Made by a program: the position numbers and the translations under genes. Positions 34,583-44,054 of a stretch of DNA of 64,000 bases are shown here, piece after piece. Source of the DNA: Sutterella sp. (GTDB lineage: Bacteria > Pseudomonadota > Gammaproteobacteria > Burkholderiales > Burkholderiaceae_F); the NCBI GenBank assembly GCA_019418605.1, contig DYBN01000036.1, positions 25,335 to 89,334 of the forward strand, written 5' to 3'. The notes under the pieces were generated by a model, which worked only from the letters and a program-made list of their open reading frames with translations, searched no databases and had not been told where the DNA came from. The stretch's first letter is position 1. Each line of letters opens with the position of its first letter.

Positions 34583-34741
34583 GATTTTGACCAAATCACC
34601 CGCATTTTTGCCGCATTCCCGCCGTTTGCGGGCGGTCTGCGGCTTGCAAGGGCCTCTTTCAAGGGCGCCTCAAAAGCGTCAAAGACGCCTTTGACGCCGC
34701 CGCTCGCGGCGCGTTCGCGGGCACTTGCGCTCCCTATAATT

Positions 34742-34756
34742 TAGGGATTAACCCTT
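34742..34756. promoter_or_regulatory. Operator copy 2, just after the DtxR-like -10 box
   Basis: TAGGGATTAACCCTT differs from copy 1 at two positions. It begins two bases after a TATAAT box, so a bound repressor would block the start of transcription of the regulator gene: autoregulation. Confidence 0.65.
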
Positions 34757-34817
34757 TTACACACGTGCTTGTCCGAAGGCGGCACGCCCGGTCAGGCACA
34801 CCCAGGCACGACAACAC

Positions 34818-35267
34818 ATGGCAGCCAAGAACGCAAAAGATAAACTCGTCTTCATTGAGCCCGACCTTTCCGTTGCCCAGATCGACTACCTTGCGAGCAT
34901 TCTGCAGGTGCGCGACTCCGACGGAACCGCAAAAAGCTCGGACATTGCCAGCGCGGCGGGCGTCACCCGCTCGACGGCAAGCACGATGCTCAAGCTCATG
35001 AAGGGCGCCGGGCTCATCGACTTTCGCGCCTACGGTCCGGTGTCGCTCACGCCAAGGGGCGAGGAGCTCGCAAAGAACATCCACGGAATGCGCGAAGAGC
35101 TCAAAGGCCTTCTCACCGACGTGCTCGGCATTGACGAAGAGACCGCGCAGCGCACGGCGGCCTGCTTTAAAGGCACCGTGCATCCGGCCATCCCCGAGCA
35201 GCTCGAGTTGCTGCGCCGCTTCATGAGCAAAAACAAAAAGAAGTGGAAGAAGATGACCGAAGACTAA
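34818..35267 (+). CDS. DtxR/MntR-like transcriptional regulator (short form)
   Basis: A 149-residue protein with an N-terminal winged HTH (SSDIASAAGVTRSTASTMLK, LTPRGEELAKNIHG) and a helical dimerisation region (LTDVLGIDEETAQRTAACF...IPEQLELL) as in DtxR/MntR; no C-terminal SH3 domain. His89 and Glu93 and Cys116 are kept, but the E-H pair that completes the metal site in DtxR/MntR is missing (KGT instead), so it may sense something other than Fe/Mn. A Lys-rich tail follows. Its shared operator suggests it controls itself and the NMO-like gene. Terminator follows. Confidence 0.8.
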   Translation: MAAKNAKDKLVFIEPDLSVAQIDYLASILQVRDSDGTAKSSDIASAAGVTRSTASTMLKLMKGAGLIDFRAYGPVSLTPRGEELAKNIHGMREELKGLLTDVLGIDEETAQRTAACFKGTVHPAIPEQLELLRRFMSKNKKKWKKMTED

Positions 35268-35280
35268 GGCCGCAGCGCGC

Positions 35281-35332
35281 GGGGCGCCCGCATTAAAGGG
35301 CGCCGCCGGGGAGACTGCGCGCCCCTTTTTTT
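35281..35332 (+). terminator. Intrinsic terminator after the DtxR-like gene
   Basis: GGGGCGC (35281-35287) pairs with GCGCCCC (35319-35325), directly followed by seven T. The long loop has nested GC pairing. 14 nt after the stop. Confidence 0.75.
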
Positions 35333-35472
35333 GAGGGGCCCGGGCACCTGGCTCGCCTTCCCGGCGAACGTTGCATCGGCCTTTGTTTTAAGTCGAAGTC
35401 GGGCGGCGGTATGCCGCCCTTTCTGTTTTCAATTTCAGCCTTCTCCTTCCTCCGCCTTCACTTCTCATTCTC

Positions 35473-36258
35473 ATGACCGATTTGCCAAGCGACAAAACCG
35501 AGGGCAAGCCGCCCGCAGAGATCAAGGACAATGCGGCGCCTGCCGCCGACGGCGCCTCCCCCGCCTCCCGCGGCCGCGGCGGCGCCCGGCCCGGCGCAGG
35601 ACGCAAGCCCCTTGAAGGAGCCCGCTACGACACGGCCGTTTTGGTGCGCATGAACCGCGGCCAGAAAGAAGCCTTCCGCACGCTCGGCGGCAGCCGCTGG
35701 CTCAGAGAGCGCCTCAACGCGGAGCGAATAATGACCTTTGCGGCGGCCTCCCCCGCCTTGGCTTATCCGCCAGAAGACGCTTCCCGCATCATTGTTCTTT
35801 CCCCAGACAAGGCGCGTCTTTCCTTTGCCGACTGGCCGTCTCTTTTGGCTGTTCTCTCCCAAAGCCAAAATTCCAAGGCCGCTGACGGGGCGTGGCAAGA
35901 CGCGCGCGAAGCCATCCTCAACGCACGCTTTTTTGCGCTCATTGTCAAAAGCAGTGCACTCGCGCCGGCGCAAGGCGCCGCGCCTGAAATGGATGAAAGC
36001 CAAAAGAGCAAAGAGCCCCTCACGGTGCTCATCATTGAAAAAGCGGAGAGCCCCGCCCTTGAAGGCGCCCGAGCCGAGGCAGACGCGGGCAGTAGCGCCA
36101 ATCCCGTGCTTGCCGAGAAGGGAGACGACTTTCTTCTTGCAAGCGCACAGGCGATTAGGGAAGCTGCAAAAAGGCAAGCCGAAGGAGAAGAAGAAAGCGT
36201 CTCCGCCGTGCGGCTTCTCGGGCGCGTGCGGGCGGTGACCTCGCTTCGCCTTCTTTGA
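35473..36258 (+). CDS. Hypothetical protein with RGGARPGAGRKP motif, unknown function
   Basis: A 261-residue protein. Its N-terminus is Pro/Ala-rich, then GGARPGAGRKPLEGARYDTA and VLVRMNRGQKEAFRTLGGSRWLRERL, a motif common in small phage/plasmid-type ribbon-helix-helix-like proteins. The rest, Ala/Glu/Ser-rich, has no domain I recognise. No homologous neighbour is visible. Alternative frames on the opposite strand are longer-looking but have no such motif. Possibly a DNA-binding protein of foreign origin; uncertain. Confidence 0.55.
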   Translation: MTDLPSDKTEGKPPAEIKDNAAPAADGASPASRGRGGARPGAGRKPLEGARYDTAVLVRMNRGQKEAFRTLGGSRWLRERLNAERIMTFAAASPALAYPPEDASRIIVLSPDKARLSFADWPSLLAVLSQSQNSKAADGAWQDAREAILNARFFALIVKSSALAPAQGAAPEMDESQKSKEPLTVLIIEKAESPALEGARAEADAGSSANPVLAEKGDDFLLASAQAIREAAKRQAEGEEESVSAVRLLGRVRAVTSLRLL

Positions 36259-36294
36259 GTCAAAAGACGATTAAAAAGGCGCCTCTCTTTTTTC

Positions 36295-38163
36295 TCAGGC
36301 GGCCGCTTGCGCGGGCGCATCCGCGGAATCCTTGCGGCTTTCCCGGATGATCTTTAGCAGCGCACTGCCGTAGCACTCAAGGCGCTTTTCTCCCATTGCC
36401 TGGGCCTGCGCCAGATCGTCGATTGTCTGCGGCTGCAGCCGCACCATGTCGCGCAGCGAACTGTCGGGAAAGATCACGTAGGGCGCAACGCCCTGCCGAA
36501 GAGCCTCCTGCCGTCTCCAGCCGCGCAGGCGGTTAAAGAGCGCCTGCTCGTCAGGACTTAAGGCCGCATCGATCGCATTTGCCTGCGGGGCCTTGCGCCT
36601 TCTGCCGCGGGCCTGCGGGTCAACCGTCAGAATCTGCATCTCGCCCTTGAGAAGCGCCCGGGCGCTCGGGCGCAGCACGAGCGTGTTGAAGTGCTCGGGG
36701 TCGACGCCGACCACGTCCTGCACGACGAGCTGATGCAGCACCCGGTACCAGTCGGCCTCTTCCAGTGATGCGCCGATGCCGAAGGTTGAGAGCTTGTCGT
36801 GGCCGCGCTCGAGAATGCGTTCGGTTTCCTTTCCCTGCAACACCGCGATGATGTGGCCTGCGCCGTAGCCGTGGCCGCTTGCCTTCGTGCAGCGCCAGAT
36901 GCAGCTCACGAACTTCTGCGCGTTCTGCGTTGCGTCGATCACCTTGGGTGGATACAGGCAGTTGTCGCAGTTGCCGCAGTGCTCGGGCGCCTCTTCGGCA
37001 AAGTAGCGCAGGATCATCTGCCGGCGGCAGCAGGGCGTTTCGGCCAGCGCCACCATGGCTTCAAGCTTGGAGCGCAGCCGCGCGCGGTAGACGTCGCTGC
37101 CCGTGCTCTGATTGATGAAGTAGCGCTGGCTGAGCACGTCGCTCGTGCCATAGGCCATCCAGGCGTCGGCCGGCTCCCCGTCGCGCCCGGCCCTTCCCGT
37201 TTCCTGAAAGTAGTTTTCAATGGTGCGCGGCATGTCAAGATGCGCGACAAACCGAACGTCTGGCTTGTCGATTCCCATGCCGAAGGCAATCGTTGCCACC
37301 ATCACGAGGCCGTCTTCGCGCAGAAACCGCTCCTGGCGCGCAAGCCTTTCCTCTGAAGGCAGTCCCGCGTGGTAGGCAAGTGCGGGAATGCCGCGGGCGC
37401 TCAACTGCGCTGCGGTCTGCTCGGTCGTGTCGCGCTTGATGCAGTAGACGATGCCGCAGTCGCCCGCATGCTCGTTTTTGATAAAGCGCACGAGCTGATC
37501 GACGGCCTGCGAGTGACGCCTCTTTCTGACGACCGTGTAGCGAATGTTTGGGCGATCGAAACTTGCCACAAACCGCCGCTCATTTAAAAGAAGCTTTTCG
37601 CAGATTTCCTCTCGGGTGTTGAGATCGGCCGTTGCCGTCAGCGCAATGCGCGGCACCTGCGGCCAGCGCTCTCTGAGCACGGAAAGAGCCCCGTACTCGG
37701 GACGAAAGTCGTGCCCCCACATGGAGACGCAGTGCGCCTCGTCGATCGCAAAGAGCGCAAGCGGCAGCGTATCGAGAAAATCCATCATCGAGGGCATCAC
37801 AAGCCGCTCGGGCGCGACGTAAAGCAGCTTGATGCGCCCCTGTGCGAGCGCTCTTTTGACTTCGAAGCTCTCCTGAGAGCTCTGCGTGGAGTTGAGATAG
37901 GCCGCCGGCACCCCGATCTGGCGCAGTGCGTTGACCTGATCGCTCATCAGCGCAATCAAGGGCGAGACCACCACGGCCACGCCCTCGCGCATAAGCGCCG
38001 GAATCTGGTAGCAAAGGCTTTTGCCGCCTCCGGTGGGCATCAACACCAAAGCGTCCGCGCCCTGAGAAACGGTCTCGATGATATCCTGCTGAAAGCCGCG
38101 AAAGGCGTGCAGGCCGAAGACGGTCTCAAGAATGTGCTGGGCGTGTCGGGAGGCGTCGGTCAT
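36295..38163 (-). CDS. recQ: ATP-dependent DNA helicase RecQ
   Basis: A 622-residue helicase of recombination/replication repair. Helicase motifs: VLMPTGGGKSLCYQIPALM (Walker A), LFAIDEAHCVSMWGHDFRPEY (DEAH), LTATAD, ATIAFGMGIDKPDVRFV, QETGRAGRDGEPADAW. The RecQ-C-terminal zinc site CCRRQMILRYFAEEAPEHCGNCDNC follows (about 385-408), then a winged helix and an HRDC domain (about 540-600, FNRLRGWRRQEALRQGVAPY). Normal length and domain set. Transcribed convergently to the preceding hypothetical gene. Confidence 0.97.
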   Translation of the reverse strand: MTDASRHAQHILETVFGLHAFRGFQQDIIETVSQGADALVLMPTGGGKSLCYQIPALMREGVAVVVSPLIALMSDQVNALRQIGVPAAYLNSTQSSQESFEVKRALAQGRIKLLYVAPERLVMPSMMDFLDTLPLALFAIDEAHCVSMWGHDFRPEYGALSVLRERWPQVPRIALTATADLNTREEICEKLLLNERRFVASFDRPNIRYTVVRKRRHSQAVDQLVRFIKNEHAGDCGIVYCIKRDTTEQTAAQLSARGIPALAYHAGLPSEERLARQERFLREDGLVMVATIAFGMGIDKPDVRFVAHLDMPRTIENYFQETGRAGRDGEPADAWMAYGTSDVLSQRYFINQSTGSDVYRARLRSKLEAMVALAETPCCRRQMILRYFAEEAPEHCGNCDNCLYPPKVIDATQNAQKFVSCIWRCTKASGHGYGAGHIIAVLQGKETERILERGHDKLSTFGIGASLEEADWYRVLHQLVVQDVVGVDPEHFNTLVLRPSARALLKGEMQILTVDPQARGRRRKAPQANAIDAALSPDEQALFNRLRGWRRQEALRQGVAPYVIFPDSSLRDMVRLQPQTIDDLAQAQAMGEKRLECYGSALLKIIRESRKDSADAPAQAAA

Positions 38164-38340
38164 GCAGGGGTAAGCAAAGGCAATGCGCCGGTCTCGTTCT
38201 GTGTCAAAACGGCCGCGGGCGCATCAAGGGCGGCGTGTGCGGCACGGGCAACGGCGCGAAGGAGCGCGCCGCCCCGTTTGCAAAAAAGTGCCGCCATTGT
38301 AGTGCACCGCCCCGACCCCTGAAGCGTCAGGCAAGGGCCG

Positions 38341-38448
38341 TCAGCAGCCCCCGAGTTTTTCGGCAATGACGCGCTTGACGAGCGCAAGTTTCTCCGGAGC
38401 GTAGCCAAAGAGGGGCTCCAAAGACAAGCGCAGCGCCGCCCTCGTCAA
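38341..38448 (-). pseudogene. Possible gene remnant downstream of the autotransporter (TTG start, 35 codons)
   Basis: After the autotransporter stop the same frame continues with a TTG-started run ending in EPLFGYAPEKLALVKRVIAE and KLGGC. The helical, charged sequence looks like the end of a former protein rather than random DNA, but it has no match I know and no ribosome site. Very low certainty. Confidence 0.2.
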
Positions 38449-38466
38449 AGGCGGCGGCAGTCGCCG

Positions 38467-40704
38467 TTAGAAGACGAAACCTGCCAGAACCGAGCCGCTT
38501 GCGCCCTCGCGGTCGCCCGCGTACCCCTTGAGCCCCAGCGTGAGAAACCAGGGACTCGATGCACTCGGGCGAATGGAGATGTTGACTTCAGCAATCCCCG
38601 TGTCCCCTTCAAGCGTCGGCACGTCAAGCGCCAGGCCGTTGACGGAGCTTTCCGCGTCGCCGTCGGCCACGTGCTCATAGGCAAGACCAAAGCGCCAGTC
38701 GGCGTTTTCCGAAATGTCGCCAAAGACGCGCGCCCCGATCCGGAAGGCGTGCGTGACGGTGGAGTCCATCGAAAGCTTCGTCTGCGCCGCGTCCGTGAGC
38801 GTCACGTCGTCGCTTGAGAGGTAAGTGAAGGTGTAGCGGCCGTAAAGATCAAGCGAAGCCCGGGAGCAAAGCTCAAAAATGCTGCCGGCCGCGACGTGCG
38901 CCGAGCCGTAGAAAGCGTCGGAGTCATACGTCGCGCGCCCCGAGGCGTAGCGCCCGTCAAATTCGGTGGACGCCCAGCCTAGCCGCAGGGAGCCGTCGAC
39001 ATAAAAGCGCTCGCCCGGCTCCCAGCGCGCAAGCAGACCCGCGCCGTAGTAGTCGTGATCGCCGTCGGCCTCTGCGGCGCCAACGTGGCTCTCCGAGGAA
39101 GCCCAGCCCGCCTCAATAAAGCCGGCAAGGATAAAGTCGCCCGCCTTTACGCCCGTGCCGGCGGCTAAAGAAAAGCCGTCGACGTCGACGCGGGAGCCCG
39201 TCTGATAGTTTGACGTTCCGCCCTGCATGGCGCCAAAGGCCGCCTTTCCGTTTGCAACAGCCCCGCGCATGGCGTGCATGAGCTCATCGGCCACGAACTC
39301 CGCCCCTTGATTGACGAAGGCAACCGTCCCGAGCAGCGACTCGGAGAGCGTTTTGGAATTTGCCGTGACGGATCTCTCATCGGGCTTGCGCGTCAAAACG
39401 CTCCCCAGGTCCTCTCCCTGCGAGAGAGTGATCTCATCGATTCTCCAGGAGGCGTCGGTAAACAGCGTCTTTTTTTCAAGCGTGGAGTTTGTGAAAGTGA
39501 CGGCGCCCGCGCCGTCGGCGACGTCAAGAAGCTTGTAGCTCGCATCGTCGCGATAGCCTTCTGCGGGAATCACGCGGATGGTTTTGTCAGAAAAGGTCTG
39601 CGCGCTCGCACCGGTGATCGTCAGCACAGCCTGCTCGGCATTGGCGCTGCCCGCGGCAAGCTCGAGTGTGTCAAACCCGTGGAGTTCCCCGGCTGAAGAA
39701 TGGCCCGAGGCCGAGATCGTGTTGCCCGCGTCAATGGGCGCAAACGTGTCCCCTTGGCCATCAAAGACGGCGGTGCCGCCGCCGTACACAGCCCCTTCAA
39801 CGACGGCGTTTTGAAGAGCCACGCGGTTGCCGGTCACGACCCGGACGCCTTGGCCCTCAAGCGGGTCATGGGCGACTGCAGCCATAACGGTGCCCTTGAC
39901 CGTTGTATCTTCTATGACCACGGTGTTCCCTGTCAGCACCTGGTCTTCTGATAATTCCAAGGTTTGCGTCCATGCGCCGGCAAGCAGGACACCGTCTCCG
40001 GTCGTCGTGTCGACGACCGTGCCGTCTGCGTCCGTGTAGGGACGCACGATGAGCGTGTTGTTTGTTGCGGTAGCGCCCCCGTCAGTCGACCAGATATTGA
40101 CGCCATAGACGAAGGCACCTGCATCAATAGTCACCCCCTCGAGGGCAAGGGTGGAGCTGTCAACGACCGGGGAGTCGCTCCAAACATCCACGGATTGCGC
40201 CGAATCACCTATGAAGCTTCGTGAAATAACGGTGTTGATGCCGTGAGCGCTTACCCCGGCCGCCAATCTCCATAAAAGACCGTAATAGCCCTCGAACTCA
40301 GCCGAATCGATGCGAATGGAAATGTTTGAGAAGCGGGCCGCGGTTTGAGAACCCTCTTCCAAACGGATGCCGGCAATGTCGTCGCCCTGTACATCCTTGG
40401 GAGCCTCGATGACAAGGTCCGAGAGATTGAGATTTTCTTCAGAGGGAGAGGATATGTAGGAAAGAAAGTCCGAATCGGAACCGCTCCAAGTCCATTCGTA
40501 GTCCGCAGCGTGCGACAAGGCCGCGGCAGACAAAAGCCCATTGCCGATGAGCACGGCGCTTACGACTCGAAGCAAGGGCGCCTTTCGGGAAAGCCTCCGG
40601 AGCGGTGAAAAAGAAGAAGCGGCGCCCTGGAGCGCCTGAGAAGCGCGCAAACAATGAAGCAACATGAATTTCGCCTGATCACGGACATTCAAAATCTGCT
40701 TCAT
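38467..40704 (-). CDS. Autotransporter adhesin-type protein with C-terminal beta-barrel
   Basis: A 745-residue protein. The N-terminus has a long signal (basic [20 protein letters not shown] then AALSHAA at about residue 65). The passenger (about 67-440) is repetitive Thr/Val/Asp-rich beta-helix-like sequence (e.g. [20 protein letters not shown]). The last ~270 residues form an autotransporter barrel ([59 protein letters not shown]) ending in Phe (AGFVF). Ligand unknown. Start at 40704; a second Met at 40665 is also possible. It is directly downstream of the sstT remnant. Confidence 0.9.
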   Translation of the reverse strand: MKQILNVRDQAKFMLLHCLRASQALQGAASSFSPLRRLSRKAPLLRVVSAVLIGNGLLSAAALSHAADYEWTWSGSDSDFLSYISSPSEENLNLSDLVIEAPKDVQGDDIAGIRLEEGSQTAARFSNISIRIDSAEFEGYYGLLWRLAAGVSAHGINTVISRSFIGDSAQSVDVWSDSPVVDSSTLALEGVTIDAGAFVYGVNIWSTDGGATATNNTLIVRPYTDADGTVVDTTTGDGVLLAGAWTQTLELSEDQVLTGNTVVIEDTTVKGTVMAAVAHDPLEGQGVRVVTGNRVALQNAVVEGAVYGGGTAVFDGQGDTFAPIDAGNTISASGHSSAGELHGFDTLELAAGSANAEQAVLTITGASAQTFSDKTIRVIPAEGYRDDASYKLLDVADGAGAVTFTNSTLEKKTLFTDASWRIDEITLSQGEDLGSVLTRKPDERSVTANSKTLSESLLGTVAFVNQGAEFVADELMHAMRGAVANGKAAFGAMQGGTSNYQTGSRVDVDGFSLAAGTGVKAGDFILAGFIEAGWASSESHVGAAEADGDHDYYGAGLLARWEPGERFYVDGSLRLGWASTEFDGRYASGRATYDSDAFYGSAHVAAGSIFELCSRASLDLYGRYTFTYLSSDDVTLTDAAQTKLSMDSTVTHAFRIGARVFGDISENADWRFGLAYEHVADGDAESSVNGLALDVPTLEGDTGIAEVNISIRPSASSPWFLTLGLKGYAGDREGASGSVLAGFVF

Positions 40705-40751
40705 TGTAGCGGCGCTGCATCAAGCGCCGCCTGTGGTCCCTTTTTTCAAAG

Positions 40752-40933
40752 AGTCTTAAGAGCGCACGCCCTTTTTTGGCCGCTTCCTCGTCAAGGCGCT
40801 TGGCGCGCAGGCAGGCCTCCGCGGCAAAGAGCGCGTCCGAGGAGCTCTTGAGCGCCGTTTCGGTCGAATCCTTCAGCACGCCGATGATGAAGCCCGCGGC
40901 CGCGACCTGCATGGCGGTCGTATTGTCGATGCC
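40752..40933 (-). pseudogene. Decayed 3'-terminal fragment of sstT (duplicate of 44716-44896)
   Basis: On the minus strand this encodes [20 protein letters not shown] and [16 protein letters not shown], nearly the same as the end of the intact SstT at 44714. By eye the DNA of the two stretches aligns almost end to end with scattered substitutions and one extra T (an added A in the AAAAAAGGGCG run on the minus strand), which shifts frame past the ancestral stop. Only the C-terminal ~60 codons are present, so it cannot be functional. It lies 4 kb from, and in the same orientation as, the intact copy. Confidence 0.85.
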
Positions 40934-41013
40934 GGCATGGTGATCTCAAGCCGCTCGCGCAATCCCCGCATGTGCTCTCAAAGCTTCACTGAGCAGAGCG
41001 TCTTCGCATATAT

Positions 41014-41025
41014 TTAGCCAGCTAA
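41014..41025. promoter_or_regulatory. MarR-type operator upstream of the MarR gene
   Basis: TTAGCCAGCTAA, an inverted repeat TTAG-N4-CTAA, in AT-rich promoter DNA about 150 bp upstream of the MarR ATG. Its inverse copy is at 41763. Confidence 0.6.
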
Positions 41026-41176
41026 TGTTAAAATCTTCACCGCCGCTTCCCACGCTGTCTTTAGGAAGACGGCAGCCTTTTTTTCTTCGACTGACAGAGA
41101 AAGCACGGTGCAACAAGCCGAAAGCTGAAATTGGGGCGAGGGCCCCTCTTTTGAGACCGCCGCAGGGAGTTTTTCC

Positions 41177-41719
41177 ATGGGATTTGTTCGACGTTCGGCG
41201 CTCACGCGCGAGGCGCTCGTGCAGGCAAGTCAGGGGGCGCTGAATCCTGAACAGCTTGCCGGCACCGATCTGGTTCTCACCGTACTTGCCCTCTCCGACG
41301 TCATCCGCACGCAGATCTATGAGAAGTACCAAGCCGAGCACGGCGTCTCTGAAGGAAACATCGCCCTCTTGATGGCGCTTGGCCGCAAAGACGCGCAGGG
41401 TGTCGTCGAGCTTGCCGACTCCATGGGAGTCAAGCCCGCCACTGTCAGCGTCATGCTCAGGCGCATGCTCAACGATTCCCCCCGTCTGGTGGAGGTGCGC
41501 AGCAACCCGCAGGATGCGCGCTGCCGCACCGTCTGTCTGACTGCACAAGGCAGAAAACTGCTCGAAGACGTGCTGCTGCCCGGCTTGTACGGCGACTTTG
41601 AATCCTTCACCTCCTCTCTTTCGGCGCCAGACAAGGAGCAACTGATCAAGGCGCTTCGCGGCTTGATTGATCCTGCTGCCTCCGCCACGCCAAGAACACT
41701 GCAGCCGCACGGGAACTGA
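41177..41719 (+). CDS. MarR-family transcriptional regulator
   Basis: A 180-residue regulator with a MarR winged HTH: LLMALGRKDAQGVVELADSM, GVKPATVSVMLRRML, VRSNPQDARCRTVCLTAQGRK. N-terminal helices (RRSALTREALVQASQGALN) help dimerise. AGGGAG precedes the ATG. It is followed by an HlyD-type adaptor, a permease and a membrane protein in the same direction, and near-identical TTAG-N4-CTAA sites sit before the regulator and before the adaptor, so it probably represses the whole group and responds to a small phenolic or drug-like ligand. Confidence 0.9.
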   Translation: MGFVRRSALTREALVQASQGALNPEQLAGTDLVLTVLALSDVIRTQIYEKYQAEHGVSEGNIALLMALGRKDAQGVVELADSMGVKPATVSVMLRRMLNDSPRLVEVRSNPQDARCRTVCLTAQGRKLLEDVLLPGLYGDFESFTSSLSAPDKEQLIKALRGLIDPAASATPRTLQPHGN

Positions 41720-41762
41720 CAAACATGGTTTTGCCCCATGAGGAAGTTGGCCCGACAATAAG

Positions 41763-41774
41763 TTAGCTGACTAA
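41763..41774. promoter_or_regulatory. MarR-type operator before the HlyD adaptor gene
   Basis: TTAGCTGACTAA: the reverse complement (TTAGTCAGCTAA) differs from the upstream site at one base. It lies 8 bp before the adaptor ATG, where a bound repressor would block the gene directly. Confidence 0.6.
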
Positions 41775-41781
41775 ATAACAA

Positions 41782-42909
41782 ATGCTTGAATTTTTCAGAA
41801 CAAAGCAAATCGCTGCGGCAGTCTTCGCCACCCTGGCCCTGTTGCTTGCAGGCTGCCTGATGATTGCGTTTGGCTTGAGGCACGACGCCGTGACGCTTGC
41901 CGGAAAAATCAAAAGCGGCGTTCTGACGGCCGATCAAGTGAGCGTCTCCTTTGAAGTCGTCGGCGGCAAAGTGCTCGCGCACTTTGTCAAAGAGTCCGAC
42001 GACGTTCACAAGGCCATGCCCCTCATGCAGCTTGACGCCACGGACATTGAACTTTCAATCGAGTCCTTGAAGGCGCAGGACGCGGCGCTTTGCGCGCAGC
42101 TTGAAAAAGCACGCAAAGACCATGCCGTCGCCGTGGCCGCCACGGATCTCAACGAGCTGTCGGCCTGGCGCAACATTGAGCTTCTGGAAGCCGCCCGCAG
42201 TTCTGCGCAAGCCTCGCTCACGCTCGCCGAACTTGAGTACAAGCGCTTCGAAGGGCTTTTTAAAGCGCGCGCCGCGTCCCGCTCAGACTACGAGAAGGCG
42301 CGGGCGACTCTCATCACGGCGCGCGCCTCGCTCGTGCAGGCGCAGCGCGAGCTCAACGCCGCCACGATCGGCGCTTCGCCCGAAGAGCTCGAAAAGCTCG
42401 CCTCGCAGGGCAGCGCCGAGGGCATGACGCTCACTTCCATTGCCAACGAGCGGCTCTCGAACACCAACATCCTCAATCAAATCGCCGACCTTCAGGCGCA
42501 GATCGCCTCCGTGCGGGCAAGCCTGCGCCAACAAGAAATCAACCTGCAGCGTCTGCGGCTCACCGCCCCTGAAGACGGACGCGTGCTGAAAGTGCTCTTT
42601 GAAGACGGCGAGGTCGTCCCCAACGGGGCGGCGGCCATTTTGCTTGAGACGCGCCGCAAGTACTACGACATTTATGTCGATGAGCTCACCGCGGCGCGCT
42701 TTGGCCCCGGCACCCGGGTGCAGGGCTTTGTGCCGGCGCTCGACAGGACCGTTGCCGGAACCGTGCGCTTTGCCACGGCCGCCGCCTCCTTTTCGGATTT
42801 GAGGAATTCCCGGGAGCGGGGGCAGAGCGACCTCACAAACTTTCAGGTGCGCATCTACACCGACGAAACGCCGGGGCTTCTCACCGGCATGACGGTTGAA
42901 GTGAGGTAA
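41782..42909 (+). CDS. HlyD/EmrA-family periplasmic adaptor
   Basis: A 375-residue membrane-fusion protein: one N-terminal helix (about 10-32), the lipoyl/barrel half VSFEVVGGKVLAHFVKESDDV, a long coiled-coil hairpin (about 75-255) and the second half (RLTAPEDGRVLKVLFEDGEV, ... TGMTVEVR). It should connect an inner-membrane pump to the outer membrane. It overlaps the operator of the preceding MarR gene and lies 5 nt before the permease. No outer-membrane factor gene is present nearby. Confidence 0.85.
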   Translation: MLEFFRTKQIAAAVFATLALLLAGCLMIAFGLRHDAVTLAGKIKSGVLTADQVSVSFEVVGGKVLAHFVKESDDVHKAMPLMQLDATDIELSIESLKAQDAALCAQLEKARKDHAVAVAATDLNELSAWRNIELLEAARSSAQASLTLAELEYKRFEGLFKARAASRSDYEKARATLITARASLVQAQRELNAATIGASPEELEKLASQGSAEGMTLTSIANERLSNTNILNQIADLQAQIASVRASLRQQEINLQRLRLTAPEDGRVLKVLFEDGEVVPNGAAAILLETRRKYYDIYVDELTAARFGPGTRVQGFVPALDRTVAGTVRFATAAASFSDLRNSRERGQSDLTNFQVRIYTDETPGLLTGMTVEVR

Positions 42910-42914
42910 ACCGC

Positions 42915-44054
42915 ATGCACGACATTACCGAGTCGATGCTCGATGAGCTTGAGGCAATGCTCTCGGGAAAAACAAGCCCGTACCACAAAGCCGCCTGGGT
43001 GATGGCGCTTGCCGTCATAGCGATCTTTTCGGTCATGATCAGCCAGGGCATCGCCTTGAAAAGCCCCGTTGCCGTCATTGATGCCGACGCCTCTTCATTT
43101 TCCACGCGGCTCATCGAGTCGGTTCGCACATCGGCCTATATCGACGTCACCGACGTCATCAACGCCCCCGTCGATCCGCAGCTATTTACGCAACACGACC
43201 GCAACGTCGGCGTGCTCTACCTGCCCAAAGGGCTCGAACGCGCCGCCATGCGCGGCGAGAGCTTCAACATTGCCTATTTTGCAGACACGGCCAACATTGC
43301 CCAGAACGCGCAAACCATTTCTGCTCTCAAGGAATTCATTCCGCAACTGCACCCCGTCGAAACAGCCGCTCCCGTGCTTGCAGTCGTCGAGCGCGACCTT
43401 TTCAACCCCGTGCACTCGACGGCCATCACCTTCACGACAACCTTCCTCTTTTTCTTTTCGTCCATTCTCTACGGGATAACGACGCTGATGATCATCGGCC
43501 GACTCAAGATTTCCGGCCAATGGTCAAGCGTCGTGCTGCGCCGCGGCCCCCTGGCGCTCATGAGCCGCATCGTGCCGTACGCGCTTGTCTACACGGCGGC
43601 CGTCACGCTCTGCATCGGCGTTCTGGTAAACGCGGCAGGCCTGCGCTTTGCCGGCAACTGCCTTGCCTTCGTTCCGGCCGTCTTTCTCACGGCGCTTGAC
43701 ATCGGGCTGCTGGGCATGGTCCTGTGTTGGAAAACGTCAAACCCGGCCCAGGGTGCCAGCCGCATGATCCTTGTTGTTCCTCCGGGCTTCATCCTCGGAG
43801 GCGCACTCATGACCAGCGGCTTTTTCAATACGCACCTCATTTTCCTGAAATGGATCTGGCCCTTGTCCTGGCTCTACGCGCTCTGGCGGGACATTGCGCT
43901 CAGAGCCGTACCGACGCTGCAATTGCTCTCGCTTTACGGCGCCTTTCTGGTCTACAGCGCACTGCTTGCGGCCGGCGTGTGCGCGCTCTTTGTCAGAGCC
44001 TTGCGGGATAGAGATGAATTTGAGCGCGACCTCGCCAAAGGAATCTCGTCATGA
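42915..44054 (+). CDS. ABC-2 type permease (YhhJ-like)
   Basis: A 379-residue protein with an N-terminal helix (about 28-46), a large periplasmic domain (about 50-175) and five or so C-terminal helices, the ABC-2/YhhJ layout (TTTFLFFFSSILYGITTLMI; ILVVPPGFILGGALMTSGFF). No ATPase gene is present in this group: it must borrow one or act as a coupling partner of HlyD alone, as in other orphan YhhJ-type loci. Overlaps the next gene by 4 nt (ATGA), so the two are translationally coupled. Confidence 0.82.
   Translation: MHDITESMLDELEAMLSGKTSPYHKAAWVMALAVIAIFSVMISQGIALKSPVAVIDADASSFSTRLIESVRTSAYIDVTDVINAPVDPQLFTQHDRNVGVLYLPKGLERAAMRGESFNIAYFADTANIAQNAQTISALKEFIPQLHPVETAAPVLAVVERDLFNPVHSTAITFTTTFLFFFSSILYGITTLMIIGRLKISGQWSSVVLRRGPLALMSRIVPYALVYTAAVTLCIGVLVNAAGLRFAGNCLAFVPAVFLTALDIGLLGMVLCWKTSNPAQGASRMILVVPPGFILGGALMTSGFFNTHLIFLKWIWPLSWLYALWRDIALRAVPTLQLLSLYGAFLVYSALLAAGVCALFVRALRDRDEFERDLAKGISS

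Larger units (their letters stand above)
34484..34817. promoter_or_regulatory. Divergent promoter region of the NMO-like and DtxR-like genes
   Basis: No gene. It contains the two related operators listed separately and a TATAAT box (34735-34740) for the regulator; the -35 region is weak. Confidence 0.55.

Noticed and set aside
35458..36177. 239-codon minus-strand frame opposite the hypothetical gene
   Set aside because: The plus-strand frame carries the known GGARPGAGRKP motif; the minus frame has none.
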